Notes: generated by a model not told the origin, from the sequence alone. Counted from the stretch's first letter, positions 9,199-18,231 are shown. The stretch is 64,000 nucleotides of DNA from Thermocrispum municipale DSM 44069 (GCF_000427825.1 NZ_ATYT01000004.1:209399-273398); one strand, 5' to 3'. A program made the numbers and translations.

Positions 9199-9379
9199 GG
9201 GTACCACCTCCTCGAGCTCGGCACAGCCGGCTCACCGTGACAACCGGCGCTACCTCGGAGCCAGCGATTTACTGCCTTGCCCGCCTGCGGGACCGGGACG
9301 GCACGGCTGCCACCACGCAGGCGATCGGGCCCGGACGGTGAACAGCAGCGCCAGACCTCGACCCGACCCGGACAGCGGA

Positions 9380-9412
9380 ATGGCCCGGAGGCCGCCACGG
9401 CCTCCGGGCCAT
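9380..9412. terminator. strong hairpin terminator
   Basis: A perfect 14-bp stem, ATGGCCCGGAGGCC pairing with GGCCTCCGGGCCAT around the loop GCCAC, lies 33 bp beyond the stop of the minus-strand coiled-coil gene. No long U tract is present, as is usual in high-GC actinobacteria. Confidence 0.7.
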
Positions 9413-9445
9413 CCACGTGTTCAGCCGCGCCCGGCCGAATCATGG

Positions 9446-10306
9446 TCAGGCAGGCTGCTTCACTTTCGATCCACTGCCGTTGCTGCTGGACTTGGCCTTG
9501 TCCGGGCCACCGTCGAAGTCCGGCATGTCGCCGAGCGTGTCCACCGCCTCCTGCAGCGCCGAGTAGGTGGCCGACAGCCGCTCGGAGACCTTCTTGCGGA
9601 ACTCCACCGCGGCCTTCTGCTGTTTGGTGGCGTCCGCCAGCCGGGCCTCGGCGTCGGCGAGCATGGCGTCGGTGCGCGCCTTCGCGTCGGCGTGCAGCTC
9701 GGCCACCTCCTTCTCCGCCTGCGCCTTCTTGGCGGCGATCTCCTCGGCGGACTTCCGCTCCGCCTCGGCGATCTTGTCCGCGGACTCCTTCTCGGCCTTC
9801 GCGATGGCCTCGGCGGACTTGCGCTCGGCCTCGGCCCGACGGTCCGCGGCCTCGGCGTCCAGCCGTTCCCGTTCGGCCTTGGCCTCCTCGGCCAGCTGCG
9901 CAGCGGTCTCCTCGGCCTTCTTCCGCGTCTTGTCCGCGTACGCCTCCGCGGCCTCCCTGGTGGCGTTGGCGTCCTCTTCCGCCTTGGCCTTGTGCTCGGC
10001 GATCTCCTCCTCGGCGAGCTGCATCATCGCCTTGACGCGCTCGGACATCGCCGCCGGGCCGGACGGGTCCTCCGCCAGCCGGGCCAGTGCCGCTTTGGCT
10101 TCGGTGAGTTCCTTCTGCGTGTACGCCAGCGACTTGGTGAGTTCGGCCACCGACTCGACGGCTTCGTCACGCTGCCGCGCGATGGTCGCCATCTCGGTCG
10201 TCAGGCGTTCGATCTGCTGGTCGACCTCGGCCTTGTTGTATCCGCGATACGCGGTGCCGAAAACGGGCTTCTTCGCAGGGTTGGGGGATGGTTCGGGGTT
10301 TGGCAT
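9446..10306 (-). CDS. DivIVA-like coiled-coil protein
   Basis: A soluble 286-residue protein. The N-terminus is Pro-rich, then FGTAYRGYNKAEVDQQIERL (about residues 17-36) resembles the DivIVA N-terminal segment GYDxxEVDxFL. Almost all the rest is a long, highly charged coiled coil of Ala/Glu/Lys heptads, with repeated AEKESADKIAEAERKSAEEI-type blocks. It ends in a Gly/Ser/Lys tail. Such proteins act as cytoskeletal or polar-growth scaffolds in actinobacteria. The ATG at 10306 was chosen over the upstream frame opening at 10342 because the protein begins naturally at MPNPEPSPN. A terminator follows the gene. Function is inferred only. Confidence 0.8.
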   Translation of the reverse strand: MPNPEPSPNPAKKPVFGTAYRGYNKAEVDQQIERLTTEMATIARQRDEAVESVAELTKSLAYTQKELTEAKAALARLAEDPSGPAAMSERVKAMMQLAEEEIAEHKAKAEEDANATREAAEAYADKTRKKAEETAAQLAEEAKAERERLDAEAADRRAEAERKSAEAIAKAEKESADKIAEAERKSAEEIAAKKAQAEKEVAELHADAKARTDAMLADAEARLADATKQQKAAVEFRKKVSERLSATYSALQEAVDTLGDMPDFDGGPDKAKSSSNGSGSKVKQPA

Positions 10307-10511
10307 TGCGCCACCATAATGACTCACCCAGCCAGGCCACATACCTCCAAACGGAGTAATCTGTCCGTCCTTTTTGGACCACAGGGCGTGGCCTGATCGT
10401 CCGCCGCCATCCGGGTGCGTGTCACCCGTACTCGCAGACCCCGATCGCCCCCCGCTCGGTTACCGTCACAGCGACGGGGAAACGCTCGTCGAGCGCGAGG
10501 GAAGGAGCGCG

Positions 10512-11747
10512 ATGGTCGACTGGGGAACCATCGTCGCCGACGTGTCCGACCGCTGGCCGCTGTACGCCTCGATCCCGTTCATCGCGGCCCTGATCGGCTA
10601 CGTCACCAAGCGGGTGGCCATCGAGATGATGTTCCGCCCGCTGGAGTTCGTCGGCATCCCGCCACTGCTCGGCTGGCAGGGTGTGCTTCCCGCCAACGCC
10701 GAACGGATGGCGAGCATCGCGACCGAGACCCTCACCCGCAACCTGGTCGACCCGCGCGAGATCTTCTCCCGGCTGGACCCCGAGCAGATCGCCCGGGAAG
10801 TCGAGAAGCCACTGTTGGAAGCGGTCGACGAGGTCACCCGCGAGGTGATGACGGAATACCAGCCGCAGCTGTGGGAGCGGCTGCCGCCCGCGGCGAAACA
10901 ACTGCTGCTGGACCGCGTGCGCGCGCAGGCACCAAAGGCGATCGCGTCGATCATGAAGCAGTTCGCCGACAACATCGACGACGTCTTCGACCTCAAGCAC
11001 ATGGTCGTGACCAACCTGGTGCGCGACAAAGCGCTGCTGAACCGGCTGATCCGGGACATCTCGCGGCCGGAGATGTCGTTCATCGCACGCTCGGGCATCT
11101 TTTTCGGGTTCGGGCTCGGCATCGTGCAGCTGATCGTGTGGACGCTGACCCACGAGCCGCTGGTGATGCCGGTGTTCGGCTTCTTCATCGGCTGGGTCAC
11201 CGACTGGCTGGCGCTCAAGATGGTGTTCCTGCCGCGCGAGCCGAAGAGGTTCTTCGGGGTGTTCACCTGGCAGGGCGTGTTCCAGAAGCGCAGGGACCAG
11301 GTGGCGGCGGACTACGGCGACATGATCGCCAGGGAGATCATCACCATCCCGAACATCGTCGAGGCGGTGCTCACCGGTCCGAAGTCCGACCGCCTGTTCC
11401 AGATCATCCAACGCGAAGTGCAGCGCACCATCGACGAGCAAGCCGGCGTGATCAAACCGGTGCTGGTCGCCGCCGTGGGATCGACCCGCTTCCAGCAGAT
11501 GAAGCTGTCGGTGGCGGAGAAGACCGTGCAACGCGTACCGCAGACCGTCGTTTACGCCGAGGACTACGCAACCGGCGCGCTGGACGTCCGCAACACCATC
11601 GTGCAGCGGATGCGTCAGCTCAACCGGCTGGAGTTCGAGCAACTGCTGCGCCCCGCGTTCCGGCAGGACGAGTGGAAACTGATCGCCGTCGGCGCGGTGA
11701 TCGGCGGCCTGGTCGGTGAAATGCAGGTTTTGCTCATGCTGCATTGA
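10512..11747 (+). CDS. DUF445 family membrane protein
   Basis: A 411-residue protein with a membrane span near the N-terminus (PLYASIPFIAALIGYVTKRVAIEMMF) and the DUF445 signature GWQGVLPANAERMASIATETLT. It has a central pair of spans (about residues 195-235) and a repeat of the signature (FTWQGVFQKRRDQVAADYGDMIA). It ends in a last span, IAVGAVIGGLVGEMQVLL. The family is widespread and of unknown function. The ATG at 10512 follows GAAGGAGCG. A second DUF445 gene follows after 46 bp, so the two may form a heteromer. Confidence 0.9.
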   Translation: MVDWGTIVADVSDRWPLYASIPFIAALIGYVTKRVAIEMMFRPLEFVGIPPLLGWQGVLPANAERMASIATETLTRNLVDPREIFSRLDPEQIAREVEKPLLEAVDEVTREVMTEYQPQLWERLPPAAKQLLLDRVRAQAPKAIASIMKQFADNIDDVFDLKHMVVTNLVRDKALLNRLIRDISRPEMSFIARSGIFFGFGLGIVQLIVWTLTHEPLVMPVFGFFIGWVTDWLALKMVFLPREPKRFFGVFTWQGVFQKRRDQVAADYGDMIAREIITIPNIVEAVLTGPKSDRLFQIIQREVQRTIDEQAGVIKPVLVAAVGSTRFQQMKLSVAEKTVQRVPQTVVYAEDYATGALDVRNTIVQRMRQLNRLEFEQLLRPAFRQDEWKLIAVGAVIGGLVGEMQVLLMLH

Positions 11748-11793
11748 TCGCGGCATCCGCCGAGTGCGCGCGCCGGTGGGCTAGGGTTCAGCC

Positions 11794-12984
11794 GTGCACT
11801 GGGCGGTCCTGCTGAGCATTCCGCTGGTGGCGGCTGCACTCGGCCTGGGCACCCGCGCGCTGATCGTCGTGCTGCTGTTCAAGCCACGGCGTTTCCTCGG
11901 CGTCGGGCCGCTGGGCTGGCAGGGCGCCGTCCCCCGCTCCGCGACCAAGCTCGCCACCGTCAACGCCGACCTCATCACCGGCAGGCTGCTGACCACGCAG
12001 GAACTGTTCACCGACGTGGACGCGCAGCGGCTGCTGGCGCACGTCGAACAGCCCCTGCTGCGCACCATCGACACCGTCGCCCACGAGACGCTGGCCAAAC
12101 ACCACCCGACGGTCTGGGAAGCCCTGCCACCGTTCGTGCAGGACATCGTCGTCAAGCGGCTGCAGGCGTCCGGCCCGTGGATCGTCCGCGAGCTGGTGGA
12201 CCGGTTGCGCACCAACGCCGACTGGATCGTCGACATCCGGGACGTCGTCATCAAGCGGCTGTCCGATCCGGAGCGGATGAGCAGGCTCGTGCGGTCCATG
12301 ACCATTGCCGACCTGCGCCGCAGCACACTGGCCGCGCTCGCCTTCGGCCTGGTGGCCGGGGTCGGTGAAGCGATCCTGCTGGCCGTCACCGGGTGGTCGC
12401 CGTTGCTTCCGATCTGCGGAGCAGCCATCGCGGTGGGCGCATGCTGGACCGCAGGCGAGCTGATCTACCGGCCGCGGAGTGCGCACAAGGTGGGCGGCAT
12501 CGTCGTCCGTGGCCCGGTCCACCGCCACCGTGCGGGGATCACCCGCACCTACGCGAAGACGATCGCCGAAGAGGTGCTGACACCGGAAGTCATGCTCGAT
12601 GCGCTGGCCAACGGCGTCGAACGGCTGCAAGCTCGCGCGGTGCTGGCAGACATCGTCGGAGAGCTCGTCGACGAGCACGCCATGGCGCTGCGGGCCCTGG
12701 TCAAGGCCACGATCGGCACCGAGCGCCTGCCGGAGATGAAACGGACCGCGGCCGCGCGAGCGCTGGAGAACCTGCCGTACACCGCGCGGCCCGCGCACCG
12801 CTATCTCGCCGAGGCCATGGCCGTCGAGCGCACCGTCTCCTACCGCGTGGCCGAGCTGTCCGACGCCGAGTTCGAGCTGCTGACCCGTCCCGCACTGCAC
12901 ACCGCTCGCCTGCCGCTGACGATCTTCGTCGCGCTGCTCGGCGCGGCCGCGGGCGCACTGCAGATGGTGCTCCCGATCGCTTAG
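11794..12984 (+). CDS. DUF445 family membrane protein, paralogue
   Basis: A 396-residue protein with the same architecture as its upstream neighbour: N-terminal span, FLGVGPLGWQGAVPRSATKLATVNADLIT signature, central hydrophobic pair (about residues 170-215) and a C-terminal span (FVALLGAAAGALQMVLPIA). It is clearly diverged from the 10512 gene, so the pair arose by an old duplication. A GTG start is used. Function is unknown. Confidence 0.88.
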   Translation: MHWAVLLSIPLVAAALGLGTRALIVVLLFKPRRFLGVGPLGWQGAVPRSATKLATVNADLITGRLLTTQELFTDVDAQRLLAHVEQPLLRTIDTVAHETLAKHHPTVWEALPPFVQDIVVKRLQASGPWIVRELVDRLRTNADWIVDIRDVVIKRLSDPERMSRLVRSMTIADLRRSTLAALAFGLVAGVGEAILLAVTGWSPLLPICGAAIAVGACWTAGELIYRPRSAHKVGGIVVRGPVHRHRAGITRTYAKTIAEEVLTPEVMLDALANGVERLQARAVLADIVGELVDEHAMALRALVKATIGTERLPEMKRTAAARALENLPYTARPAHRYLAEAMAVERTVSYRVAELSDAEFELLTRPALHTARLPLTIFVALLGAAAGALQMVLPIA

Positions 12985-13024
12985 TTGACCGTTCGGCCCT
13001 CGTGCCGACAAGCCTGCCGGTACC

Positions 13025-14320
13025 GTGTGGCGCGTGGTCTCGGACTCCACACGGCTACCTCCGGTGCACGAGGCGTGGCTGCCACGGGAGCACGCGCTGC
13101 ATCGGCCCCGGCACGGCGGACGACAGCTGGTCGCGCTGATCTGCGCGCTGGTCTTCTTCGTCACCCCGACCGCGCTGTGGGTCGTCGGCCTGCGTCCGAC
13201 CGAGATCGAGAACCACAAGCTCGCCTCGTTCCCCAGCATCACCGACGGCTGGGGCATGTTCACCAAGCTGCCGCGGTGGGCGATCGACCAGCTGGTGTTC
13301 CGCGGTGCGGCGATCGACGCGGCGGACGGCATCAGCCGCGGCATCTTCGGCGAGCCACCACCGTTCGGCACCCAGCGGCAACCGACCGGACCGCTGCCCG
13401 GCAGCACGCCGCCCGCCACCGACGAGTCCCCCGATGTCGCCACCGGCTACCGCCAGGTCATCGAAGGCGACGACGGCTGGCTGTACCTGGGCGACGACGT
13501 GCGCGGCAAATGCCATCCGCGCAAGCCGCTGAACCGCACCATCGCCGGGCTGAACAAGCTGCGCAAGGCCGTCGAGGCGTCCGGGCGAGAATTCCGGCTC
13601 ATCGTGGCGCCGGACAAGACCACGATGGTGCCGGAGCACCTGCCGGACCGCTACGCGGGCAAGGACTGCGCCGAGGCGTTCACCCGCAAGTTGTGGCCGC
13701 GGCTGATCGAGGAAGCCGAAGCGATCGACGTCCGCCCGCTGTTGGAGAAGGCGGCCGCCAACGTCCAACGGCCGGTCTACTACCCCAACGACACCCACTG
13801 GACCGACGAAGGCTCGGTGGCGATGACGATGACGTTGGTGGAGAACCTGCGGCCGGGCCTGACGCAAGGCTGGCGGGTGGTGCCGGGCGGCGCCTACACG
13901 TCGTCGGCCGATCTGCCGAAGATGATCGGCCGCAAGGGGTCGAAGACGTCCATCAGCTACTCGGTCATGCCGGACGGGCAGACGAACCGCACCACCGTGC
14001 TCGCCCTGGACATCGACCGGCCGGTGCGGCGCCAACAGCCCGCGGTGCCCGGCACGATCACGGAGCCGACGCTGGTCTTCGGTGACTCGTTCACCAAGGC
14101 CGCCTCCGGCTACCTGACCGCCGGGTTCTCCGACGTGACGATGCTCAGCTACTCGGCGGCGAACGAGGACCTGGACACGACCATCAAGGCATTCGTGGAG
14201 TCGAAGGTCGTCGTGGTGGAAGTCGTCGAGCGTGCCCTGGCCTCGGGCACCGCCGGCTTCCTCTACGACGGATTCATCGAGAAGCTGGCGCCGAAACTGG
14301 CTGCGGCACCCGTCCGGTGA
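13025..14320 (+). CDS. AlgJ/AlgX-like SGNH acetyltransferase (DHHW family)
   Basis: A 431-residue protein with one N-terminal membrane anchor (about residues 35-56) and an extracytoplasmic SGNH-type domain. The domain carries the Asp-His pair in YYPNDTHWTDEG and the Ser block VFGDSFTKAA. This is the layout of AlgJ/AlgX proteins, which receive acetyl groups exported by an MBOAT protein and pass them to a polysaccharide. The MBOAT candidate is at 6933, separated by the hydrolase, coiled-coil and DUF445 genes, so the pairing is inferred. The start is GTG at 13025; a second GTG lies three codons in. The 3' end overlaps the convergent znuB tail by 47 bp. Confidence 0.85.
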   Translation: MWRVVSDSTRLPPVHEAWLPREHALHRPRHGGRQLVALICALVFFVTPTALWVVGLRPTEIENHKLASFPSITDGWGMFTKLPRWAIDQLVFRGAAIDAADGISRGIFGEPPPFGTQRQPTGPLPGSTPPATDESPDVATGYRQVIEGDDGWLYLGDDVRGKCHPRKPLNRTIAGLNKLRKAVEASGREFRLIVAPDKTTMVPEHLPDRYAGKDCAEAFTRKLWPRLIEEAEAIDVRPLLEKAAANVQRPVYYPNDTHWTDEGSVAMTMTLVENLRPGLTQGWRVVPGGAYTSSADLPKMIGRKGSKTSISYSVMPDGQTNRTTVLALDIDRPVRRQQPAVPGTITEPTLVFGDSFTKAASGYLTAGFSDVTMLSYSAANEDLDTTIKAFVESKVVVVEVVERALASGTAGFLYDGFIEKLAPKLAAAPVR

Positions 14321-15149
14321 CCCGGCTCCGCGCCCACTCGACGAGGCGGCAGGCCAGGTAGATGACGAACGAGATCGACGTGACGAACGCGCTGATCGGA
14401 GCGCCGGGCGCCAACGAGAGCACGATGCCGCCAAGCACCGCGACCTCGGCGAACACGATGGACAGCACGGTCGCCACGAACGGACTCGACGTCACCCGGC
14501 AGGCCGCGGCCGCGGGCGTCACCAGCAGCGCCAGCACCAGCAGCACGCCGACGGTCTGCACCCCCAGCGCCGTGGCGATGCCGACCAGGACGGCGAACAG
14601 CGGGGTCAGCACCCGCAGCGGGACACCACGGGCGGCCGCCACCACCGGATCGACGGACGCGAACAACAACGGCCGGTAGATCACCGCGAGCACACCGAGC
14701 ACCAGCACCGCGGACCCGGCGAACACCGTGAGGTTGGCCGAGTCGACCGTGATCACCTGACCGAACAGCAGGCCGAGCTTGCTGGACGCCCTGCCCTCGT
14801 AGAACCACAGCAGCAGCACGCCGAGGCCGAGCCCGAACGACAGCACCACCCCGATGACCGAGTCCCGCTCGGACGCCTTCGCACCGAGCAACCCGAGCGC
14901 CAACGCAGCGACGACGGCTCCGGCCACCGCGCCGTACTCGACGCCGACGCCGAGCAGCAACGCAGCGGCCGCGCCGGTGAAACCCAGCTCCGCCGTGCCA
15001 TGGACCGCGAAGGCCATCTGCCGTCGCACGATCAACGGTCCGATCACGCCGGCGACCACGCCGAGGATCGCCGCCGCGAGCAGCGCCGTCTGCACGAACG
15101 GCAGCGCAAGCAGGTCGATGGTCAGCTCGACATCACCGAACTTGTCCAT
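14274..15149 (-). CDS. znuB: zinc/manganese ABC transporter permease
   Basis: A 291-residue ABC-3 family permease with about eight or nine membrane spans, starting AAILGVVAGVIGPLIVRRQMAFAVHGTAELGF, which contains the family signature for metal permeases. It partners ZnuC (1-bp overlap) and ZnuA upstream in one minus-strand operon. Zinc is inferred from the His-rich binding protein; manganese cannot be excluded. Confidence 0.92.
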   Translation of the reverse strand: MDKFGDVELTIDLLALPFVQTALLAAAILGVVAGVIGPLIVRRQMAFAVHGTAELGFTGAAAALLLGVGVEYGAVAGAVVAALALGLLGAKASERDSVIGVVLSFGLGLGVLLLWFYEGRASSKLGLLFGQVITVDSANLTVFAGSAVLVLGVLAVIYRPLLFASVDPVVAAARGVPLRVLTPLFAVLVGIATALGVQTVGVLLVLALLVTPAAAACRVTSSPFVATVLSIVFAEVAVLGGIVLSLAPGAPISAFVTSISFVIYLACRLVEWARSRVTGRVPQPVSAPASR

Positions 15150-15952
15150 CAGCCCGCCGCCTGGTGTACGTGATGCGGTTCGTCCTCACACACCGCGCTG
15201 TGCGCGCCCGCGACGTGCAACTGGCCGTCCAGGTTGACCACCCGCACCGGCGCCCGATACAGCTCCGACAGCACCTGCGTGGTCATCACCTCCTCCGGCC
15301 TGCCGATCCGGAACCGCCCGTCGACCAGGTACAGCACCTGGTCCACGTACTGCAGGATCGGGTTGATCTCGTGCGTCACGAACAGCACGGCCGTGCCCGC
15401 TTCCCGGCGCTGCCGGTCGATCAGCTCGCTGATCGCCTGCTGATGCGCCAGGTCCAGCGACAGCAGCGGCTCGTCGCACAGCAACACCGACGGCTCGCCC
15501 ACCAGCGCCTGGGCGACCCGCAAGCGCTGCTGCTCACCGCCGGAGAGTTGGTTGAACGGCTTGCCGGCGAACTGCTCCGCGCCGACCGCGGCCACGGCTT
15601 CCTCGACCCGCTGGCGCCGCTTCCGCATGCCGCGCAGGCCGAGGCCCCAGCGCTGGCCGTCCAGGCCGAGGCCGACGAGATCGATGCCCCGGATGGCGTT
15701 CGCGGCCTCCGAGGCGCCCTGCTGTGGCACGTAGCCGATCGCCGAGGCACCGCCGATGACTTCCGCGGTGCCGGAGGACAACCGCTGCTGCCCGAGCAGC
15801 ACCTTCAGCAAGCTGGTCTTGCCCGAACCGTTCGGCCCGAGCACCGCGACGAACTCGCCCCGCTGCACGGCCATGGTCAGCCGGGACCAGAGGGTGCGTT
15901 CACCGAACCGCAAGCTCGCGTCGACCAGCCGTACCGCGGGTTGCGTGGTCAT
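15149..15952 (-). CDS. znuC: metal ABC transporter ATP-binding protein
   Basis: A 267-residue cytoplasmic ATPase with Walker A GPNGSGKTSLLK, Q-loop region GYVPQQ, ABC signature LSGGEQQRLR, Walker B VLLCDEPLLSLD and the switch His in VTHEINPIL. It overlaps znuA by 4 bp and znuB by 1 bp, so all three are translationally coupled. Confidence 0.94.
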   Translation of the reverse strand: MTTQPAVRLVDASLRFGERTLWSRLTMAVQRGEFVAVLGPNGSGKTSLLKVLLGQQRLSSGTAEVIGGASAIGYVPQQGASEAANAIRGIDLVGLGLDGQRWGLGLRGMRKRRQRVEEAVAAVGAEQFAGKPFNQLSGGEQQRLRVAQALVGEPSVLLCDEPLLSLDLAHQQAISELIDRQRREAGTAVLFVTHEINPILQYVDQVLYLVDGRFRIGRPEEVMTTQVLSELYRAPVRVVNLDGQLHVAGAHSAVCEDEPHHVHQAAG

Positions 15953-16923
15953 GACTTCGCCACCGCCGCTTTCAGCTTCGCCACCTCCGCTTCCACCCAG
16001 CGCAGATAGTCGGATTCGCCGTCCGGCGGCATCTCGCCGATCTCCACCACGGGTGTGCCCGCCCGCTCGGCCACCGACACCAGCTCGCGGGTGACCGCGG
16101 TCTCGGTCTGCGGGTTGTTCACCACGGCAGCAACTGTTCCACTTTCCACCCGGCGCCTCACTTCGGCCTGGGCCGCCACCGGCACGTCCGAGTCGCCCTC
16201 GATCGCGTTGCTGAACGCCTTCGGCGTGACGTCGCGCAGCCCGGCGGCTTCCAGCAGGTAGAACGCGACCGGTTCGGTCGAGACGACCTCGGCCCCGCCC
16301 GCCTGCTTCTTCACCGCGGCCAACTCGGCGCGCAGCTTCGCCAGGCCGTCGGCGAACTTCTTGCCGTTCGCCTCGAACTCCGCCGCTTGCTCGGGCGCCA
16401 GCTTGCTGAGCCGCTCGACCAGCTCGTCCGCGACCTGCTCCACGACGTGCAGGTCGTACCAGACGTGCTCGTTCACCCCGCCGTGCTCGTGCGCGTGGTC
16501 GTGCTCGTGCCCGGCCTCCTCGTGCTCGGCCTCCTCGTGCTCGGCCTCCTCGTGCTCGGGGGCCTCGTGCCCGGACAGCGCGAACGCGTCGATGACCGGT
16601 ACGTCCGGCGCCTGATCCGCCAAGCCCTCGGCGAACGAGTCGTAGCCGCCGCCGTTGACGACAGCCAGATCCGCCCTGGTGAACGTCAGCACGTCCTCCG
16701 CGGTCGACTCGTACGAGTGCGGGTCGGCCACCGGATCGTCGATCACCGCCGACACGTGAACACTCTCCCCGCCGATGGCGCGCGCGACACTGGCCCAGGC
16801 ACCGGTCGACGCGGCGACCGACAGCCCATCACCGGAGTCGCTCGCCGCGCTGTCCCCGCACCCCGACACGGCGACGACGGCAATGCAGGCCACAGCGGCC
16901 AGCACCGGAACACGCGCGGTCAT
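15949..16923 (-). CDS. znuA: zinc-binding lipoprotein of ABC uptake system
   Basis: A 324-residue cluster-9 metal-binding protein. The ATG at 16923 is followed by a signal peptide with lipobox VSGC, lipidated at Cys22. The family His ligands occur in ADPHSYE and in NEHVWYD. Between them is an acidic His-rich loop with three tandem HEEAE-type units and HEHDHAHEHGG, typical of zinc rather than manganese binding proteins. The three copies correspond to a 15-bp DNA repeat at about 16512-16560. The frame runs upstream to 17145 but without signal-peptide logic. Confidence 0.92.
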   Translation of the reverse strand: MTARVPVLAAVACIAVVAVSGCGDSAASDSGDGLSVAASTGAWASVARAIGGESVHVSAVIDDPVADPHSYESTAEDVLTFTRADLAVVNGGGYDSFAEGLADQAPDVPVIDAFALSGHEAPEHEEAEHEEAEHEEAGHEHDHAHEHGGVNEHVWYDLHVVEQVADELVERLSKLAPEQAAEFEANGKKFADGLAKLRAELAAVKKQAGGAEVVSTEPVAFYLLEAAGLRDVTPKAFSNAIEGDSDVPVAAQAEVRRRVESGTVAAVVNNPQTETAVTRELVSVAERAGTPVVEIGEMPPDGESDYLRWVEAEVAKLKAAVAKS

Positions 16924-16948
16924 GCGTACTCCCTCCGGGTCGTGGAAG

Positions 16949-16970
16949 AAAATGGAATCCGTTATCAACA
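16949..16970. promoter_or_regulatory. candidate Zur box upstream of znuA
   Basis: Reading on the minus strand, TTGATAACGGATTCCATTTTC resembles the actinobacterial Zur site (TGAAAAYGATTTTCA type) with one extra base near the centre. It lies about 25-45 bp before the znuA start, where a repressor would act. The match is imperfect, so this is only a candidate. Confidence 0.35.
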
Positions 16971-17095
16971 GCGTACCGCAGACGAGTGACAGCGTGCCGC
17001 GTGCGGGTCGTTGCGCCGCCCGGTTGTGATCACCGCGTGAACCAGTACGACATTCCGTGATCATTTCCCGGCCGTGGGTTCTCAGCCTGGCTACT

Positions 17096-17110
17096 GAACC
17101 GTTAACGTTC
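17096..17110. promoter_or_regulatory. candidate LacI-type autoregulatory operator
   Basis: GAAC-CGTTAAC-GTTC is a short interrupted palindrome with a central GTTAAC. It ends 5 bp before the ATG of the LacI-family gene. LacI regulators often bind sites with a central CG and commonly autoregulate. Evidence is position and partial symmetry only. Confidence 0.25.
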
Positions 17111-17115
17111 GGTGC

Positions 17116-18231
17116 ATGGGCCGTCCGATGCGCACCCGGCGGCAAGCCACTTTGGCGTCGCTCGCCGCCGAACTCGGCGTGTCCAGGACAACGGTGTCCA
17201 ACGCCTACAACCGGCCGGACCAGCTCTCGCCGGAGCTACGCCGCCGTGTCCTGGAAACCGCACGCAAACTGGGATACCCGGGCCCCGACCCGGTGGCTCG
17301 CTCGCTGCGCACGCGCAAAGCGGGCGCGGTCGGTCTGTTGCTGACCGAGGCCTTGTCGTACGCCTTCCGCGATCCGGCCGCGCTCGGCGTACTGGAAGGG
17401 CTGGCACTGGCCTGTGAGGACGCCGGCGTCGGCGTGCAGCTGGTGCCCGCGGGGCCCGGCAAGGAGAACCTGGACGCGGTGCACCGGGCCGGCGTGGACG
17501 GCTTCGTGGTGTATTCGGTGCCGGACGACGATCCCCACCTGCAGGCGGTGTTGCAACGGCCGGTCCCGACCGTGATCATCGACCAGCCGGTGGTGCCGGA
17601 CGTGGACCGGGTCGGGCCGGACGACAAAGCGGCCATGACGTCGCTGGCCGAGCACCTGATCGAGCTGGGCCATCGCGACATCGGTGTGCTGTGCATGCGG
17701 CTGACCAGGGAGCGGCGCAACGGCTTCGTCCCCCGGGAACGGCAGGAGAACGCGAACTACCACGTGCAGCGCGCCCGGCTCGCGGCACTGGCCGAAGCGT
17801 TCGAAGCCGTCGGGGTCGACTGGTCGACGGTTCCGGTCGTGGAGCGCTTCGAGCACACCATCGACGACGGCGCGTCCGCCGCGGCCCAGCTGCTCGACGC
17901 GCACCCGCATGTCACCGCGCTGGTCTGCACGTCGGACATCCTGGCGTTGGGCGCACTGAAGGAGGCTTCGCGCCGCAGACTGCAGGTGCCCGCGGACCTG
18001 ACGATCACCGGGTTCGACGGTGTACCCGAGGGTGAGCGCGCGGATCTGACGACCGTGCGCCAGCCGGTCCGGGAGAAGGGCCGGTGTGCCGGCAAGTTGC
18101 TGCTGGACCCCGGCAGAAGGGTCGGGCGTGCCGCGGTCGATCCGGAGGTCATCACGCTGGACACCGAGCTGCGCATCGGCCGCACGTCCGCGCCGCCGCG
18201 GACGGCCGAGCAGCGCTGGTTCGGCCCCTGA
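17116..18231 (+). CDS. LacI family transcriptional regulator
   Basis: A 371-residue regulator with an N-terminal helix-turn-helix and hinge (TLASLAAELGVSRTTVSNAY, then LETARKLGYPGPDPVARSLR; residues 13-65). The periplasmic-binding-protein-like sensor domain includes DQPVVPDVDRVGPDD and ALVCTSDILALGALKEA. No sugar transporter or catabolic gene adjoins it, so neither the ligand nor the target can be named. Monocistronic by context: 86 bp to the carbonic anhydrase gene downstream. Confidence 0.93.
   Translation: MGRPMRTRRQATLASLAAELGVSRTTVSNAYNRPDQLSPELRRRVLETARKLGYPGPDPVARSLRTRKAGAVGLLLTEALSYAFRDPAALGVLEGLALACEDAGVGVQLVPAGPGKENLDAVHRAGVDGFVVYSVPDDDPHLQAVLQRPVPTVIIDQPVVPDVDRVGPDDKAAMTSLAEHLIELGHRDIGVLCMRLTRERRNGFVPRERQENANYHVQRARLAALAEAFEAVGVDWSTVPVVERFEHTIDDGASAAAQLLDAHPHVTALVCTSDILALGALKEASRRRLQVPADLTITGFDGVPEGERADLTTVRQPVREKGRCAGKLLLDPGRRVGRAAVDPEVITLDTELRIGRTSAPPRTAEQRWFGP

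Noticed and set aside
9195-9215. GGTGGTACC on the minus strand, which recalls the T-box antiterminator motif
   Set aside because: It overlaps a textbook AGGAGG ribosome site and GTG, no specifier stem or antiterminator/terminator pair could be built, and the following gene is not an amino-acid or tRNA-synthetase gene.
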